Source: Pseudorhodoferax soli (GTDB taxonomy: Bacteria; Pseudomonadota; Gammaproteobacteria; Burkholderiales; Burkholderiaceae_C). Taken from it: 64,000 nt of DNA. Where the stretch lies: contig NZ_QPJK01000001.1 in assembly GCF_003337555.1 (NCBI RefSeq), forward strand, positions 1,364,001-1,428,000. The letters run 5' to 3'. The position numbers were made by a program, and so were the translations under genes. This document shows, piece after piece, positions 8,001 through 16,686 of the stretch. The notes below the pieces were generated by a model that was given only the letters and a program-made list of their open reading frames with translations, did no database searches and was not told where the DNA came from. Position 1 is the first letter of the stretch, and every line of letters starts with the position of its first letter.

Positions 8001-10059
8001 TGCGCGGCTGGCCGGTGCATTGCGGTTGGGCGCGCTTGCGCACCGGCTCGAGAGCGCCGCAGAGCAGGTGCCCGACGACGCGCCGCCGCGCCAGCTCGAT
8101 CCGCTGCTGGCCCATGCCGACCGGTTGCAGCAGGCGTTCGACCAGCTGCGCAGCCAGGTGCGGGGCCTGGCCGCGCCGCTGGACGAGGCCGCGGTGGTGC
8201 ACGCCCCCCGCCCCGTGTCCGGGCAGTCGGTGCGGGTGCGCGCGCAGCTGCTGGACCAGCTCGTCAGCGGTGCCGGCGAGGTGCTGATCACGCGTGCGCG
8301 CATGGAGGCACGCCTCGGCGAACTCGGCGGTGCGCTCGGCGCGATGGACAGCGGGCTCGAGCAGCTGCGCCAGCAACTGCGCGAACTGGAGACGCAGACC
8401 GAATCGCAGATCCAGGCCAGGCTGGCGCAGGCCGGCGACGGCCTGGACGCCTTCGATCCGCTGGAGTTCGACCGCTTTACGCGCACGCAGGAACTGGCGC
8501 GCGGCATGGCCGAGGCCGTGGCCGAGCTGGCCGCCGCGCAGCGCCAGCTGCATCGCGGTCTGCAGGGCACGCAGGACGACCTCGCCGCCCAGGGCCGGCA
8601 GGCCCGCGCGCTGCAGCGTGAACTGCTGCGCACGCGCACGGTTCCGTTCGAGGCCATCGCCGAGCGGCTGTACGGCGCCGTGCGCCAGAGCGCCAAGGAG
8701 ACCGGCCGCACGGTGCGGCTGGACCTCGCCGGTGGCGGCATCGAACTGGACCGCGGCGTGCTCGACCGCCTGGCGCCGGTGTTCGAGCACCTGCTGCGCA
8801 ACGCCGTCACGCACGGCATCGAGGACGAAGCCGCGCGCAGCGCGGCCGGCAAGCCGGCCAGCGGCGCCATCGCCATCAGCGTGGCGCACGGGGGCAACGA
8901 CATCGCCTTCACCATCACCGACGACGGCCGCGGCCTGGACGTGCCGCGCATCCAGGCGCGCGCCGCCACGCTGGGCCTGCTGACGGGCGATGCGCCGCTG
9001 ACGCCCGACCAGGCCGCCGCACTGGTGTTCCTGCCCGGCTTCACGACCGCGACCGCGGTGACGGCCATGGCCGGCCGCGGCATCGGCATGGATGTGGTGC
9101 GCACCGAGGTCCACGCGCTGGGCGGCCGCATCGAAACGACGAGCACACCCGGCGCGGGCACGCAGTTCAAGCTCGTGCTGCCGCTGACCACGGCCGCCAC
9201 CCAGGTGGTGCTGGTGCGCGTGGGCCAGCAGACCTTCGGCATTCCGACGCACCTGGTCGAGGCCGTGCGCCGCCTGGCGCCGGCAGAACTGGCGCAGTGC
9301 TATGCGCGCGAGCAGTGGGTCGAGGACGGCGAGCCGCTGGCCTTCTACTGGGCCGGCGCGCTGCTGCAATGCGCCATCGCCCGGCCCGCCGCGCGCGAAC
9401 GCCATGCCAGCGTGCTGCTGCTGCACAGCGCGCAGCAGCGCCTGGCCCTGCACGTGGACGAGGTTTTGGGCCACCAGGAGGTGGTGGTCAAGAACCTGGG
9501 GCCGCAGCTGGCGCGCCTGCCCGGCCTGGCCGGCATGTCGGTGCTGGCTTCCGGCGCCGTGCTGCTGCTGTACAACCCCGTCGCGCTGGCCGCCGTCTAT
9601 GGCGTGATGGCACGCCAGGCCCAGCACGAACACGCGTTGCGCAACGGCGATGGCAGCCCGGCGCCGGACCCGACGGTCGCGCCGGCCCCGCTGGTGCTGG
9701 TGGTGGACGATTCCGTGACGGTGCGGCACGTGACACAACGCCTGCTGCAGCGCGCCGGCTGGCGCGTGGCACTGGCCGCCGACGGCGTGCAGGCGCTCGA
9801 ACAGCTGCGGGCCGAGCGGCCGGTGCTGGTGGTGACCGACATCGAGATGCCGCAGATGGACGGCTATGCGCTGACCCAGGCCATCCGCGCCGACGAACAG
9901 CTGGCCGACCTGCCCATCGTGGTGATCAGCTCACGCACAGCCGACAGGCACCGCGAGCATGCGCTGGCGCTCGGCGTGGACCACTACCTGGGCAAGCCGT
10001 ATGCCGAAGAGGAGCTGCTGGCCCTGGTGCGGCACCATGCCGCTGACGCACCGCCCTGA
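5044..10059 (+). CDS. chpA: ChpA/PilL hybrid chemosensory histidine kinase
   Basis: A 1671-aa multidomain CheA-type kinase of the type IV pilus system. Histidine phosphotransfer domains are recognisable at H686 (AFHTLKGSARMV) and H981 (ALHTLKGSARLAG). Between the early region and the first Hpt lies a Thr/Asp-rich linker (about 604-645). The FRQVGPLRIALPLYNAFLNDADEW segment is typical of ChpA. The ATPase core has an N box (LLRNAVTHGIED, N1253), G1 (DDGRGLD, about 1293-1299) and G2 (GRGIGMDVV, about 1344-1352). A CheW domain follows (about 1380-1520), then a REC domain with D1599 in VTDIEMPQMDGY. It starts with GTG overlapping the mini-PilJ stop. It has fewer obvious Hpt sites than Pseudomonas ChpA. 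Confidence 0.93.
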   Translation: MNETTAPPLSPHDLGPVAWVLEELRRTLDAAAKCLHRYRREADAAGTAFHVPGLQHLLQAGQLLHQCAGALHLVEQPACAALADAMEAAVQRFAEQRTPCTDEAVAQVEQAGLAIVEYLQALLSGKPVAPVELFPQYREVQALAGAERSRPVDLWTPPPADAAPPAPPVQLPAGIEALQPGPALRSRLDQAVLKVVKTADPAAALALHDLALGLAAGSDAPARRSFWQLAAGYFQALALGLVPADLYTKRIASGVLTQYAALARGEAEPAAALLQELLFYCAGAVPPADTGQAGTLAAVRAAHGLGASGTADYAQRRFGRFPPALLAQARKRIAAASETWAAVAGGDAHQLRTAHEQLLPLADALARLHDDSAPLAQALLQAVEAAWRVGGTPPVPPSPALALEVATALLYLDTAYADLDRSGADLRARAAQLAERLALVRQGQAPEPMEGWMEALYHGVSERQTMGSVVAELGRTLAEIEQALDQFFRAPREKGVLGKVVAQLTQLRGVLSVLDLEQAAHAVLRMRETVDGYMADQVDDTAARNTSFERLGSSLGALGFLVGMLGYQRHLAQQLFVYDEAQGLFRLRGGSAADGAAPAAEPPSDTDTDTDTDAELDTGTEFDTDTEVESATDVETEAHADTHADLLQIFTDEAQSVVQSGQAAVQALQAAPDARAPLEQLRRAFHTLKGSARMVQQEGFGAAAWSFEELLNARLDQGHAADAALLQATQQALQDLAGWIADIAAGRDGAHRLAALQAAAAALRAPPLAAESAPSAEALQAPRPDAGDDDDDHFRQVGPLRIALPLYNAFLNDADEWSRQLQTELGEWALQQPLPPAASSPALARALADSAAGVGFDGLAQLADLLARVLGGAPPRATQPVLDAAEEIRRLLHQFAAGFLKPARDGVVQALKALQETAPEGAAFEEEIDNQDALDADLFPVFEDEAAELLPQLSAALRRWQAAQPTPADASARQAVLRALHTLKGSARLAGALRLGALAHRLESAAEQVPDDAPPRQLDPLLAHADRLQQAFDQLRSQVRGLAAPLDEAAVVHAPRPVSGQSVRVRAQLLDQLVSGAGEVLITRARMEARLGELGGALGAMDSGLEQLRQQLRELETQTESQIQARLAQAGDGLDAFDPLEFDRFTRTQELARGMAEAVAELAAAQRQLHRGLQGTQDDLAAQGRQARALQRELLRTRTVPFEAIAERLYGAVRQSAKETGRTVRLDLAGGGIELDRGVLDRLAPVFEHLLRNAVTHGIEDEAARSAAGKPASGAIAISVAHGGNDIAFTITDDGRGLDVPRIQARAATLGLLTGDAPLTPDQAAALVFLPGFTTATAVTAMAGRGIGMDVVRTEVHALGGRIETTSTPGAGTQFKLVLPLTTAATQVVLVRVGQQTFGIPTHLVEAVRRLAPAELAQCYAREQWVEDGEPLAFYWAGALLQCAIARPAARERHASVLLLHSAQQRLALHVDEVLGHQEVVVKNLGPQLARLPGLAGMSVLASGAVLLLYNPVALAAVYGVMARQAQHEHALRNGDGSPAPDPTVAPAPLVLVVDDSVTVRHVTQRLLQRAGWRVALAADGVQALEQLRAERPVLVVTDIEMPQMDGYALTQAIRADEQLADLPIVVISSRTADRHREHALALGVDHYLGKPYAEEELLALVRHHAADAPP

Positions 10060-10069
10060 ACGCCAGTGC

Positions 10070-10085
10070 GGGGCGGCGCCGCCCC
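10070..10085. terminator. GC-rich palindrome after chpA
   Basis: A perfect 16-bp palindrome (GGGGCGGC/GCCGCCCC) begins 10 nt after the chpA stop. It can form a hairpin but lacks a T tract and leaves no loop, so a terminator role is only suggested. The remaining gap to 10290 shows no other gene. Confidence 0.3.
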
Positions 10086-10290
10086 CAGCGCCAGGGCGAC
10101 GGCAACACATCCGGCCGCCCGGTGGAGTCTGGCGGGCAATGCAGCGAAAAGCGGCGGCCCTTGGCCCGTGCCCGCCTCCATCGCCCAGCCTACGCAGGAC
10201 GTGGGCCAGCACCGACAGCCGCCCCGGCCTGCGCGTGCGACAACCATGGACATCGGGGCCGCCGGCCTCGCAACCTGCAAGGAGAACTCC

Positions 10291-10629
10291 ATGTCCAGTC
10301 CCACCATCACCTCCGACAAGGTCGAAGGCACGACCGTCTACGACGCCAAGGGCGGCAAGCTCGGCAGCATCGACAACCTCGTCATCGACAAGCGCTCGGG
10401 CCTGGTGCGCTACGCCGCACTGGAGTTCGGCGGCTTCCTGGGCATCGGCACCGACCGCTATCCGATCCCCTGGCCCATGCTGAAGTACGACACCGCGCTG
10501 GACGGCTACGTGGTGCCGCTGGACGCCAACACGCTGGACAACGCGCCGCGCTACACGCGCGAAGAGCAACCCGACTACAGCGACGACTACGGCCGCCGCG
10601 TGTACGAGCACTACGGCGTCACCTGGTGA
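10291..10629 (+). CDS. PRC-barrel domain protein
   Basis: A 112-aa small protein with a PRC-barrel fold. Residues about 9-80 contain VEGTTVYDAKGGKLGSIDNLVIDKRSG and VRYAALEFGGFLGIGTDRYPIPW, the standard barrel strands. Such stand-alone proteins are common in proteobacteria and are often stress-inducible; the biochemical role is unknown. The ATG is fixed by a strong AAGGAG six bases upstream; the longer open frame upstream is not needed. It converges on phrB, with no gap between the two stop regions. Confidence 0.85.
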   Translation: MSSPTITSDKVEGTTVYDAKGGKLGSIDNLVIDKRSGLVRYAALEFGGFLGIGTDRYPIPWPMLKYDTALDGYVVPLDANTLDNAPRYTREEQPDYSDDYGRRVYEHYGVTW

Positions 10630-12120
10630 TCAGCGCCGCTTGGCCGGCTTCTTGCCGGCCAGCGGCTTCTTGACCACGGCATAGCGCGCCAGCGTGCGCT
10701 CGCGCGCCTCGGCGTGGTCGACCACCGGGCGCGGATAGTCGCGCCCCAGTTCCACGCCCGCCGCGGCCAACTCGATGGCGCTGGCACGCCAGGGCGCGTG
10801 CACCAGCGGGGGCGGCAGGTTCTCCAGCTGCGGCAGGTAGCGCCGGATGAACTTGCCCTCGGCGTCGAAGCGCTCGCTTTGCGTGACCGGGTTGAAGATG
10901 CGGAAGTAGGGTTGCGCATCGCAGCCTGTGGAAGCAGCCCACTGCCAGCCGCCGTTGTTGGCCGACAGGTCGAAATCGTTGAGCTTCTCGGCGAAGTAGG
11001 CCTCCCCCCAGCGCCAGTCCAGCCCCAGGTGCTTGGTCAAAAAGCTGGCCGCCACCATGCGCAGCCGGTTGTGCATGTAGCCGCTCTGGTTGATTTGCGC
11101 CATGGCGGCATCCACCAGCGGATAGCCCGTGCGGCCCTCGCACCAGGCCGCGAACAGCGCCTCCGCATGCTTGCCGCGCTCCCACTTGATGGCGTCGTAT
11201 TCGGGCTTGAAGGCCGACTCCGCCGCGTGCGGAAAGTGCGCCAGGATCTGCATGTAGAAGTCGCGCCAGATCAGCTCGGACAGCCACACCGCCGGCCCCT
11301 GCATGCCCTGCACCGTCAGTTGCTGCGCACTCGAGGCCAGCTGGCGGATCGACACCGTGCCGAAGCGCAGGTGCACGCCCAGGTAGCTCGGCCCCTTCAC
11401 GGCCGGGTAGTCGCGCGCCAGGTGGTACTGGTCCATGCGGTCGAAGAACTCCTCGAACAGCTGTTGGCCGCCGCTGGCGCCCAGCGGGATCTTGAGTTCC
11501 GCAAGGTTGGTCGGCTCGAAGCCGATGTCCGCCAGGCTGGGCACCGGCCGGCGCTCGCCCTCGGGCCGCGGCGCCAGCGCCTCGGCATGGCGCGCCACGG
11601 GGTAGGACGACAGGTAGAACGCATCCACCTTCTTGAGCCAGGCGGCCTTGTAGGGCGTGAACACGCTGTAGGGCGTGCCGGCCTGGGTCATGACCTCGCC
11701 GCGCTCGAAGATCGCCTGGTCCTTGCTGGTGAGCAGCGCCGCGCCCATGCCGGCCAGCGCACCGCGCACCTGGGCATCGCGCGCCATGGCGGGCGGCTCG
11801 TCGTCGTGGTTGGCGAACACGGCCTGGGCGTGCAGCGCGTGGGCCAGCTCGGGAATCTGCTGGCGTGCCGAACCCAGGCGCCAGATCAGCCCCGCCTGCG
11901 GTGCCAGCCGGCGCAGCGCGGCATCGAGTTCGTCCAGCGCCGCCAGGATGAACTCCACGCGGCGGTCGGCCCGCGGCAGGGCGTCCAGGATGTCGGTGTC
12001 CAGGATGAAGACGCAGTGCAATTGCCGGCATGCGCGCAGTGCGTGGTAGAGCGCAGCGTTGTCAAAAGCGCGCAAATCGCGCCGAAACCACATCAATCCA
12101 GTGGCGAACTTCTTTTCCAT
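10630..12120 (-). CDS. phrB: Deoxyribodipyrimidine photolyase
   Basis: A 496-aa flavoprotein that repairs cyclobutane pyrimidine dimers with blue light. The N-terminal antenna domain starts GLMWFRRDLRAFDNAAL; the FAD domain contains TGYPLVDAAMAQINQSGYMHNRLRMVAASFLTKHL-like and WQWAASTGCDAQPYFRIFNP-like class I motifs. The ATG at 12120 (MEKKFATG) is preferred, because the upstream GTG start would add residues unlike the family. The tail is Lys/Arg-rich (VVKKPLAGKKPAKRR). It is divergent from yqgE with only 41 nt between starts, so their promoters overlap. Confidence 0.93.
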   Translation of the reverse strand: MEKKFATGLMWFRRDLRAFDNAALYHALRACRQLHCVFILDTDILDALPRADRRVEFILAALDELDAALRRLAPQAGLIWRLGSARQQIPELAHALHAQAVFANHDDEPPAMARDAQVRGALAGMGAALLTSKDQAIFERGEVMTQAGTPYSVFTPYKAAWLKKVDAFYLSSYPVARHAEALAPRPEGERRPVPSLADIGFEPTNLAELKIPLGASGGQQLFEEFFDRMDQYHLARDYPAVKGPSYLGVHLRFGTVSIRQLASSAQQLTVQGMQGPAVWLSELIWRDFYMQILAHFPHAAESAFKPEYDAIKWERGKHAEALFAAWCEGRTGYPLVDAAMAQINQSGYMHNRLRMVAASFLTKHLGLDWRWGEAYFAEKLNDFDLSANNGGWQWAASTGCDAQPYFRIFNPVTQSERFDAEGKFIRRYLPQLENLPPPLVHAPWRASAIELAAAGVELGRDYPRPVVDHAEARERTLARYAVVKKPLAGKKPAKRR

Positions 12121-12161
12121 GCGGCAAATCCGGAACGGGGGCGTCGCTAAAATCACGGTTT

Positions 12162-12761
12162 ATGAGTTCAGATTCTGCGCCGATGAACCTCACGCATCAT
12201 TTCCTGATCGCGATGCCGGGTTTGGAAGACGAAAACTTCGCGCGCAGTGTGGTGTACCTGTGCGAGCACAGCGAACGCGGCGCGCTGGGCCTGGTCATCA
12301 ACAAGCCCAGCGACATCAACCTGAAGAAGCTGTTCGACAAGGTCGACCTGCCCCTGCGGCGCGACGACCTGACCGACAGCCCGGTGTTCCAGGGCGGCCC
12401 GGTGCAGACCGAACGCGGCTTCGTGCTGCACGAGGCCGTGATGGCGGCGCCCCCGCACGACAGCGAAAGCATCTACGCCTCCACCATGACGATCCCGGGC
12501 GGGCTGGAGATGACCACCTCCAAGGACGTGCTGGAAGCGCTGTCCACCGGCGCCGGCCCGAAGAAGGTGCTGGTCTCGCTGGGCTACTCGGCCTGGGGCG
12601 AAGGGCAGCTCGAATCCGAACTGGCCGAGAACAGCTGGCTGACCGTGGAAGCCGACGCGGCGGTGATCTTCGACACGCCGATCGAACAGCGCTACGACCG
12701 GGCCCTGCTGCTGCTGGGCCTGCAGTCCTGGATGTTGTCGCCGGATGCGGGGCACGCGTGA
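12162..12761 (+). CDS. yqgE: YqgE/AlgH family protein (UPF0301)
   Basis: A 199-aa protein of the YqgE/AlgH fold. NLTHHFLIAMPGLEDENFARSVVYLCEH, GALGLVINKP and VFQGGPVQTERGFVLH are the family signatures. The function is unsettled in the literature. The ATG at 12162 is used; a second ATG at 12183 (MNLTHHF) is possible. Its stop overlaps the GTG of ruvX, a pairing with the YqgF/RuvX resolvase gene that is widespread in proteobacteria. Confidence 0.93.
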   Translation: MSSDSAPMNLTHHFLIAMPGLEDENFARSVVYLCEHSERGALGLVINKPSDINLKKLFDKVDLPLRRDDLTDSPVFQGGPVQTERGFVLHEAVMAAPPHDSESIYASTMTIPGGLEMTTSKDVLEALSTGAGPKKVLVSLGYSAWGEGQLESELAENSWLTVEADAAVIFDTPIEQRYDRALLLLGLQSWMLSPDAGHA

Positions 12762-13180
12762 GTTCAGCGCCAGCCACGTCCGACGCCGTTCCCGCGCACT
12801 TCCAATCCTTTCTGGCCTTCGACTACGGTACCAAGCGCACCGGAGTCGCCGTCGGCAACCGCTTCACGCGCACGGCCACCCCTCAGAGCACGATCCGCGC
12901 CGAGGGCGATGCGCGCTTCACCCAGATCGACGCCCGCGTGCGCGAATGGCAGCCCGACGCGCTGGTCGTCGGCGTGCCCTTCCACCCGGACGGCGCTTCG
13001 CACGAGAACACGGCGCGCGCACTGCGCTTTGCGCGCCAGCTGCGCGGGCGCTGCAAGCTGCCCGTCTACGAGGTGGACGAGCGCTACACCACCACCGAAG
13101 CCCACAGCCTGGGCGCGCGCGACGCCGATGCGGCCGCGGCCTGCATCATCCTCGAACAGTTCCTGAGAAACCTGCCATGA
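12758..13180 (+). CDS. ruvX: Holliday junction resolvase-like RuvX (YqgF)
   Basis: A 140-aa RNase H-fold protein. [16 protein letters not shown] holds the first catalytic Asp, [11 protein letters not shown] the second strand, and [13 protein letters not shown] the conserved Glu-Arg-Tyr. The family is linked to 16S rRNA 5'-end processing and was first proposed as a Holliday junction resolvase. The GTG start overlaps the yqgE stop (GTGA), and the stop overlaps pyrR's ATG, so translation is coupled along the operon. Confidence 0.93.
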   Translation: MSSAPATSDAVPAHFQSFLAFDYGTKRTGVAVGNRFTRTATPQSTIRAEGDARFTQIDARVREWQPDALVVGVPFHPDGASHENTARALRFARQLRGRCKLPVYEVDERYTTTEAHSLGARDADAAAACIILEQFLRNLP

Positions 13181-13674
13181 GTACCCTGACCCTCGACGCC
13201 GAGGCCTTGTACGCCGAGCTGCTGCGCGGCGTGCGGCCGCTGTGCACGCAAGACATCCAACTGGTGGGCATCGCTTCCGGCGGTGCCTGGCTGGCCGAGC
13301 GCCTGCAGGCCGACCTGCAGCGCGCCGGCAAGCCAGGTGTGATCTCGTCGGCCATGCACCGCGACGACTACGGCCAGCGCGGCATGGTGGCCGGCGCCAG
13401 CGCCACGGCGCTGGACTTCGATGTGACCGGCGCGCACATCGTGCTGCTGGACGATGTGCTCTACACCGGCCGCACCATCCGCGCCGCCCTCAACGAACTG
13501 TTCGACTACGGCCGCCCGGCCAGTGTGCGCCTGGCGGTGCTGGTGGACCGCGGCGGGCGCGAACTGCCGATCCAGGCCGACTTTGCCGCCGCGCGCGTGG
13601 CGCTGCCGGCCGGCCAGTCGCTGGCCCTGGCCCGCAGCGATGCCGGCGCCTTCAGTTTCGAGATCAAGGGGTGA
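13177..13674 (+). CDS. pyrR: PyrR bifunctional regulator / uracil phosphoribosyltransferase
   Basis: A 165-aa type I phosphoribosyltransferase. The PRPP loop is [33 protein letters not shown] and [13 protein letters not shown] are the other active-site loops. In Gram-positives PyrR binds pyr mRNA; in betaproteobacteria the gene sits in front of pyrB as here, but whether it regulates is not established by the sequence. The ATG overlaps the ruvX stop by 4 nt. Confidence 0.92.
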   Translation: MSTLTLDAEALYAELLRGVRPLCTQDIQLVGIASGGAWLAERLQADLQRAGKPGVISSAMHRDDYGQRGMVAGASATALDFDVTGAHIVLLDDVLYTGRTIRAALNELFDYGRPASVRLAVLVDRGGRELPIQADFAAARVALPAGQSLALARSDAGAFSFEIKG

Positions 13675-13676
13675 GC

Positions 13677-14639
13677 ATGCTGGCCAGAGGCAACCCCCAA
13701 CTCAACAAGAACGGCGAACTGATCCACCTGCTGTCCATCGAGGGCCTGCCCAGGGACATCCTCACGCAGATCCTGGACACCGCCGCCAACTTCGTCAGCG
13801 TGGGCGACCGCGAGGTCAAGAAGGTGCCGCTGCTGCGCGGCAAGAGCGTGTTCAACCTGTTCTTCGAGAACAGCACGCGCACGCGCACCACCTTCGAGAT
13901 CGCGGCCAAGCGGCTCTCGGCCGACGTGATCAACCTGGACATCGCGCGCTCCTCGGCCGCCAAGGGCGAATCGCTGCTGGACACCATCGCCAACCTGTCG
14001 GCCATGGCGGCCGACCTGTTCGTGGTGCGGCACAGCGAATCGGGCGCGCCCTACCTGATCGCCCAGCATGTGGCGCCGCATGTGCATGTCATCAACGCTG
14101 GCGACGGCCGGCACGCGCACCCCACGCAGGGGCTGCTCGACATGTACACCATCCGCCACTACAAGAAGGATTTCAGCAACCTCACGGTGGCCATCGTCGG
14201 CGACGTGCTGCACTCGCGCGTGGCGCGCTCGGACATCCACGGCCTGACCACGCTGGGCTGCGCCGAGGTGCGCGTGGTCGGCCCCAAGACGCTGGTGCCC
14301 GGCGACATGGCGCAGATGGGCGTGCGGGTGTGCCACACGCTGGAAGAAGGCATCAAGGACTGCGACGTGGTCATCATGCTGCGGCTGCAGAACGAACGCA
14401 TGAGCGGCGCGCTGCTGCCGTCGAGCCAGGAGTACTTCAAGAGCTTCGGCCTCACGCCCGAGAAGCTCGCCCTGGCCAAGCCCGACGCCATCGTCATGCA
14501 CCCTGGCCCGATCAACCGCGGCGTGGAGATCGATTCGGCGGTGGTCGACGGCAAGCAGGCCGTGATCCTGCCGCAGGTCACCTTCGGCATCGCCGTGCGC
14601 ATGGCGGTGATGGGCATCGTCGCAGGCAACGAGGCATGA
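13677..14639 (+). CDS. pyrB: Aspartate carbamoyltransferase catalytic subunit PyrB
   Basis: A 320-aa enzyme that joins carbamoyl phosphate and aspartate in pyrimidine synthesis. The carbamoyl-phosphate loop is [12 protein letters not shown], the Asp-binding region includes MLRLQNERM and [12 protein letters not shown], and [13 protein letters not shown] is the conserved central motif. It begins 2 nt after the pyrR stop and overlaps the following pyrX by 4 nt (ATGA), which fits the dodecameric ATCase class that needs the inactive dihydroorotase as a partner. Confidence 0.96.
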   Translation: MLARGNPQLNKNGELIHLLSIEGLPRDILTQILDTAANFVSVGDREVKKVPLLRGKSVFNLFFENSTRTRTTFEIAAKRLSADVINLDIARSSAAKGESLLDTIANLSAMAADLFVVRHSESGAPYLIAQHVAPHVHVINAGDGRHAHPTQGLLDMYTIRHYKKDFSNLTVAIVGDVLHSRVARSDIHGLTTLGCAEVRVVGPKTLVPGDMAQMGVRVCHTLEEGIKDCDVVIMLRLQNERMSGALLPSSQEYFKSFGLTPEKLALAKPDAIVMHPGPINRGVEIDSAVVDGKQAVILPQVTFGIAVRMAVMGIVAGNEA

Positions 14640-15937
14640 GCATGAAGACGCTGATTCAAAACGGCCGCGTGATCGACCCGGCATCGGGCCGCGACACCGC
14701 CGCCGACATCGCCATTGCCTCGGGCCGCATCGTGTCCATCGGCAACGTCTCGGCCGAGTTCAAGCCCGACCGCACCATCGACGCCAGCGGCCTCGTGGTC
14801 ATGCCCGGCCTGGTGGACCTGTCCATGCGCCTGCGCGAACCCGGCCACGAACACGAAGGCATGCTGGAAAGCGAGATGGCCGCTGCCGTGGCCGGCGGTG
14901 TGACCAGCCTGGTCTGCCCGCCCGACACCGACCCCGTGCTCGACGAGCCCGGCCTGGTGGAGATGCTCAAGTTCCGCGCCGAGAAGCTGCACCAGTCGCG
15001 CGTGTTCCCGCAGGGCGCGCTCACGCGCGGCCTGGCTGGCGAGGTGCTGACCGAGATGGTCGAGCTGACGGAAGCCGGCTGCATCGGCTTCGGCCAGGCC
15101 GAAGTGCCGCTGGCCAACACCCAGGTGCTGCAGCGCGCGCTGCAGTACGCGGCGACCTTCGGCCTCACCGTGTTCCTGCGGCCGCAGGACCGCGACCTGG
15201 GCAAGGGCGTGGCCGCCAGCGGCCCGCTGGCCACGCGCATGGGCCTGTCGGGCGTGCCCGTGATCGCCGAGACCATCGCGCTGCTGACCATCTTCGAACT
15301 CGTGAAGGTGACCGGCGCGCGCGTGCACCTGTCGCGCATCTCGAGCGCCGCCGGCATCGAACTCGTGCGCCAGGCGCTTGCCGACGGCCTGCCGATCAGC
15401 TGCGACGTGAGCATCAACTCGCTGCACCTGACCGACCAGGACATCGGCTACTTCGACAGCCGCGCCCGCGTGAGCCCGCCGCTGCGCCAGCAGCGCGACC
15501 GCGATGCACTGCGCGCCGCGCTGGCCGACGGCACGGTGCAGGCCCTGGTGTCCGACCACACCCCGGTGGACGCCGACGCCAAGACCCTGCCCTTCGCCGA
15601 GGCCGAGCCCGGTGCCACCGGCGTGGAGCTGCTGCTGAGCCTGGCCTTGAAATGGGCCGAGGAACAAGGCGTGCCGCTGCCGCAGGCGCTGGCCACCGTC
15701 ACGAACCAGCCGGCCGCCCTGCTGGGCAGCGCGCTCGGCACGCTGCAGGCCAGCCTGGGCCAGCTCGTCGAAGGCGGCGTGGCCGACATCTGCGTGTTCG
15801 ATCCGGCCGCGCGCTGGACGGTGACCGACGAAGCCCTGCAGAGCCAGGGCAAGCACACGGCCTTCACGGGCTACGAGCTGCCGGGCCGCGTGCGCTTCAC
15901 CCTGGTCGGCGGCCACCTGGCCCACGACGCCAGCTGA
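14636..15937 (+). CDS. pyrX: Non-catalytic dihydroorotase homologue PyrX (PyrC')
   Basis: A 433-aa amidohydrolase-fold protein. The metal-binding HxH that should follow PGLVDL is replaced ([14 protein letters not shown]), so no binuclear Zn site can form, while DHTPVD near the C-terminus remains. Such proteins are known in pseudomonads to be inactive as dihydroorotase but needed for assembly of class A aspartate carbamoyltransferase (established for PyrB-PyrC' in Pseudomonas putida). The 4-nt overlap with pyrB supports a stoichiometric complex. A real pyrC must exist elsewhere in the genome. Confidence 0.9.
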   Translation: MSMKTLIQNGRVIDPASGRDTAADIAIASGRIVSIGNVSAEFKPDRTIDASGLVVMPGLVDLSMRLREPGHEHEGMLESEMAAAVAGGVTSLVCPPDTDPVLDEPGLVEMLKFRAEKLHQSRVFPQGALTRGLAGEVLTEMVELTEAGCIGFGQAEVPLANTQVLQRALQYAATFGLTVFLRPQDRDLGKGVAASGPLATRMGLSGVPVIAETIALLTIFELVKVTGARVHLSRISSAAGIELVRQALADGLPISCDVSINSLHLTDQDIGYFDSRARVSPPLRQQRDRDALRAALADGTVQALVSDHTPVDADAKTLPFAEAEPGATGVELLLSLALKWAEEQGVPLPQALATVTNQPAALLGSALGTLQASLGQLVEGGVADICVFDPAARWTVTDEALQSQGKHTAFTGYELPGRVRFTLVGGHLAHDAS

Positions 15938-15942
15938 GCCCA

Positions 15943-16686
15943 ATGCGCCACGCGCGCGCGCTGTGGCGCCTGCTGCGCCTGATCGGCCATGGCGCCGCCG
16001 GCCTGTGGACCATCCGCACGCGCTTTGCAGGCTGGGCGCCACGCCAGCGCGAGCAGGCCGTGCAGGCCTGGGCCGCGCGCGTGCTGGAACTCTCCGGCAT
16101 CGGCCTGCAGGTCAGCGGCGAGCCCATGGCCGCCGGCCCCGTGCTGCTGGTGGCCAACCACATCTCCTGGCTGGACATCGTGGTGATGCACGCAGCGGGC
16201 TACTGCCGCTTCGTCTCCAAGGCCGACGTGGCGCACTGGCCGTTGATCGGCAGCCTGGCCACGGGGGCGGGCACGCTGTACATCGAGCGTGCCTCGCGCC
16301 GCGACGCCATGCGCGTGGTGCACCACATGCGCGACCGGCTCGCGGCGGGCGACGTGGTGGCCATCTTCCCCGAGGGCACGACCGGCGACGGGCGTGCGCT
16401 GCTGCCCTTTCATGCCAATCTGGTGCAGGCCGCGATCAGCGCCGACGTGCCGGTGCAGCCGCTGGCGCTGCGCTTTGCGGACGCCAAGACGGGCGCGACC
16501 AGTTTCGCGCCGAGCTTCGTGGGCGATGAGACGCTGGTGGGGTCGGTGTGGCGCACGCTAGCGGCCGAGGGGCTGGTGGCGCAGGTGCGGTATGGGGTGC
16601 CGCAATACCACGAAGGCCGCGACCGGCGTGCTTGGGCGCAGGCACTGCACGCCGAGGTCGAGTGGCTGCACCGCCAAACCTTCTGA
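15943..16686 (+). CDS. 1-acyl-sn-glycerol-3-phosphate acyltransferase family protein
   Basis: A 247-aa PlsC-type acyltransferase. The catalytic NHISWLD (H73, D78) and FPEGTT (142-147) motifs are both present; the N-terminal 30 residues include a hydrophobic stretch suited to membrane association. PlsC makes phosphatidic acid from lysophosphatidic acid; this sequence could be PlsC or a lyso-ornithine-lipid-type acyltransferase (OlsA-like). It follows pyrX by 5 nt and ends the operon; the accessory island begins just after it. Confidence 0.88.
   Translation: MRHARALWRLLRLIGHGAAGLWTIRTRFAGWAPRQREQAVQAWAARVLELSGIGLQVSGEPMAAGPVLLVANHISWLDIVVMHAAGYCRFVSKADVAHWPLIGSLATGAGTLYIERASRRDAMRVVHHMRDRLAAGDVVAIFPEGTTGDGRALLPFHANLVQAAISADVPVQPLALRFADAKTGATSFAPSFVGDETLVGSVWRTLAAEGLVAQVRYGVPQYHEGRDRRAWAQALHAEVEWLHRQTF

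Noticed and set aside
3934-9738. A 1934-codon open frame on the minus strand opposite chpA and its upstream genes
   Set aside because: It is His/Gln/Gly/Arg-rich with no motif and lies exactly antisense to well-defined genes; a GC-skewed shadow.
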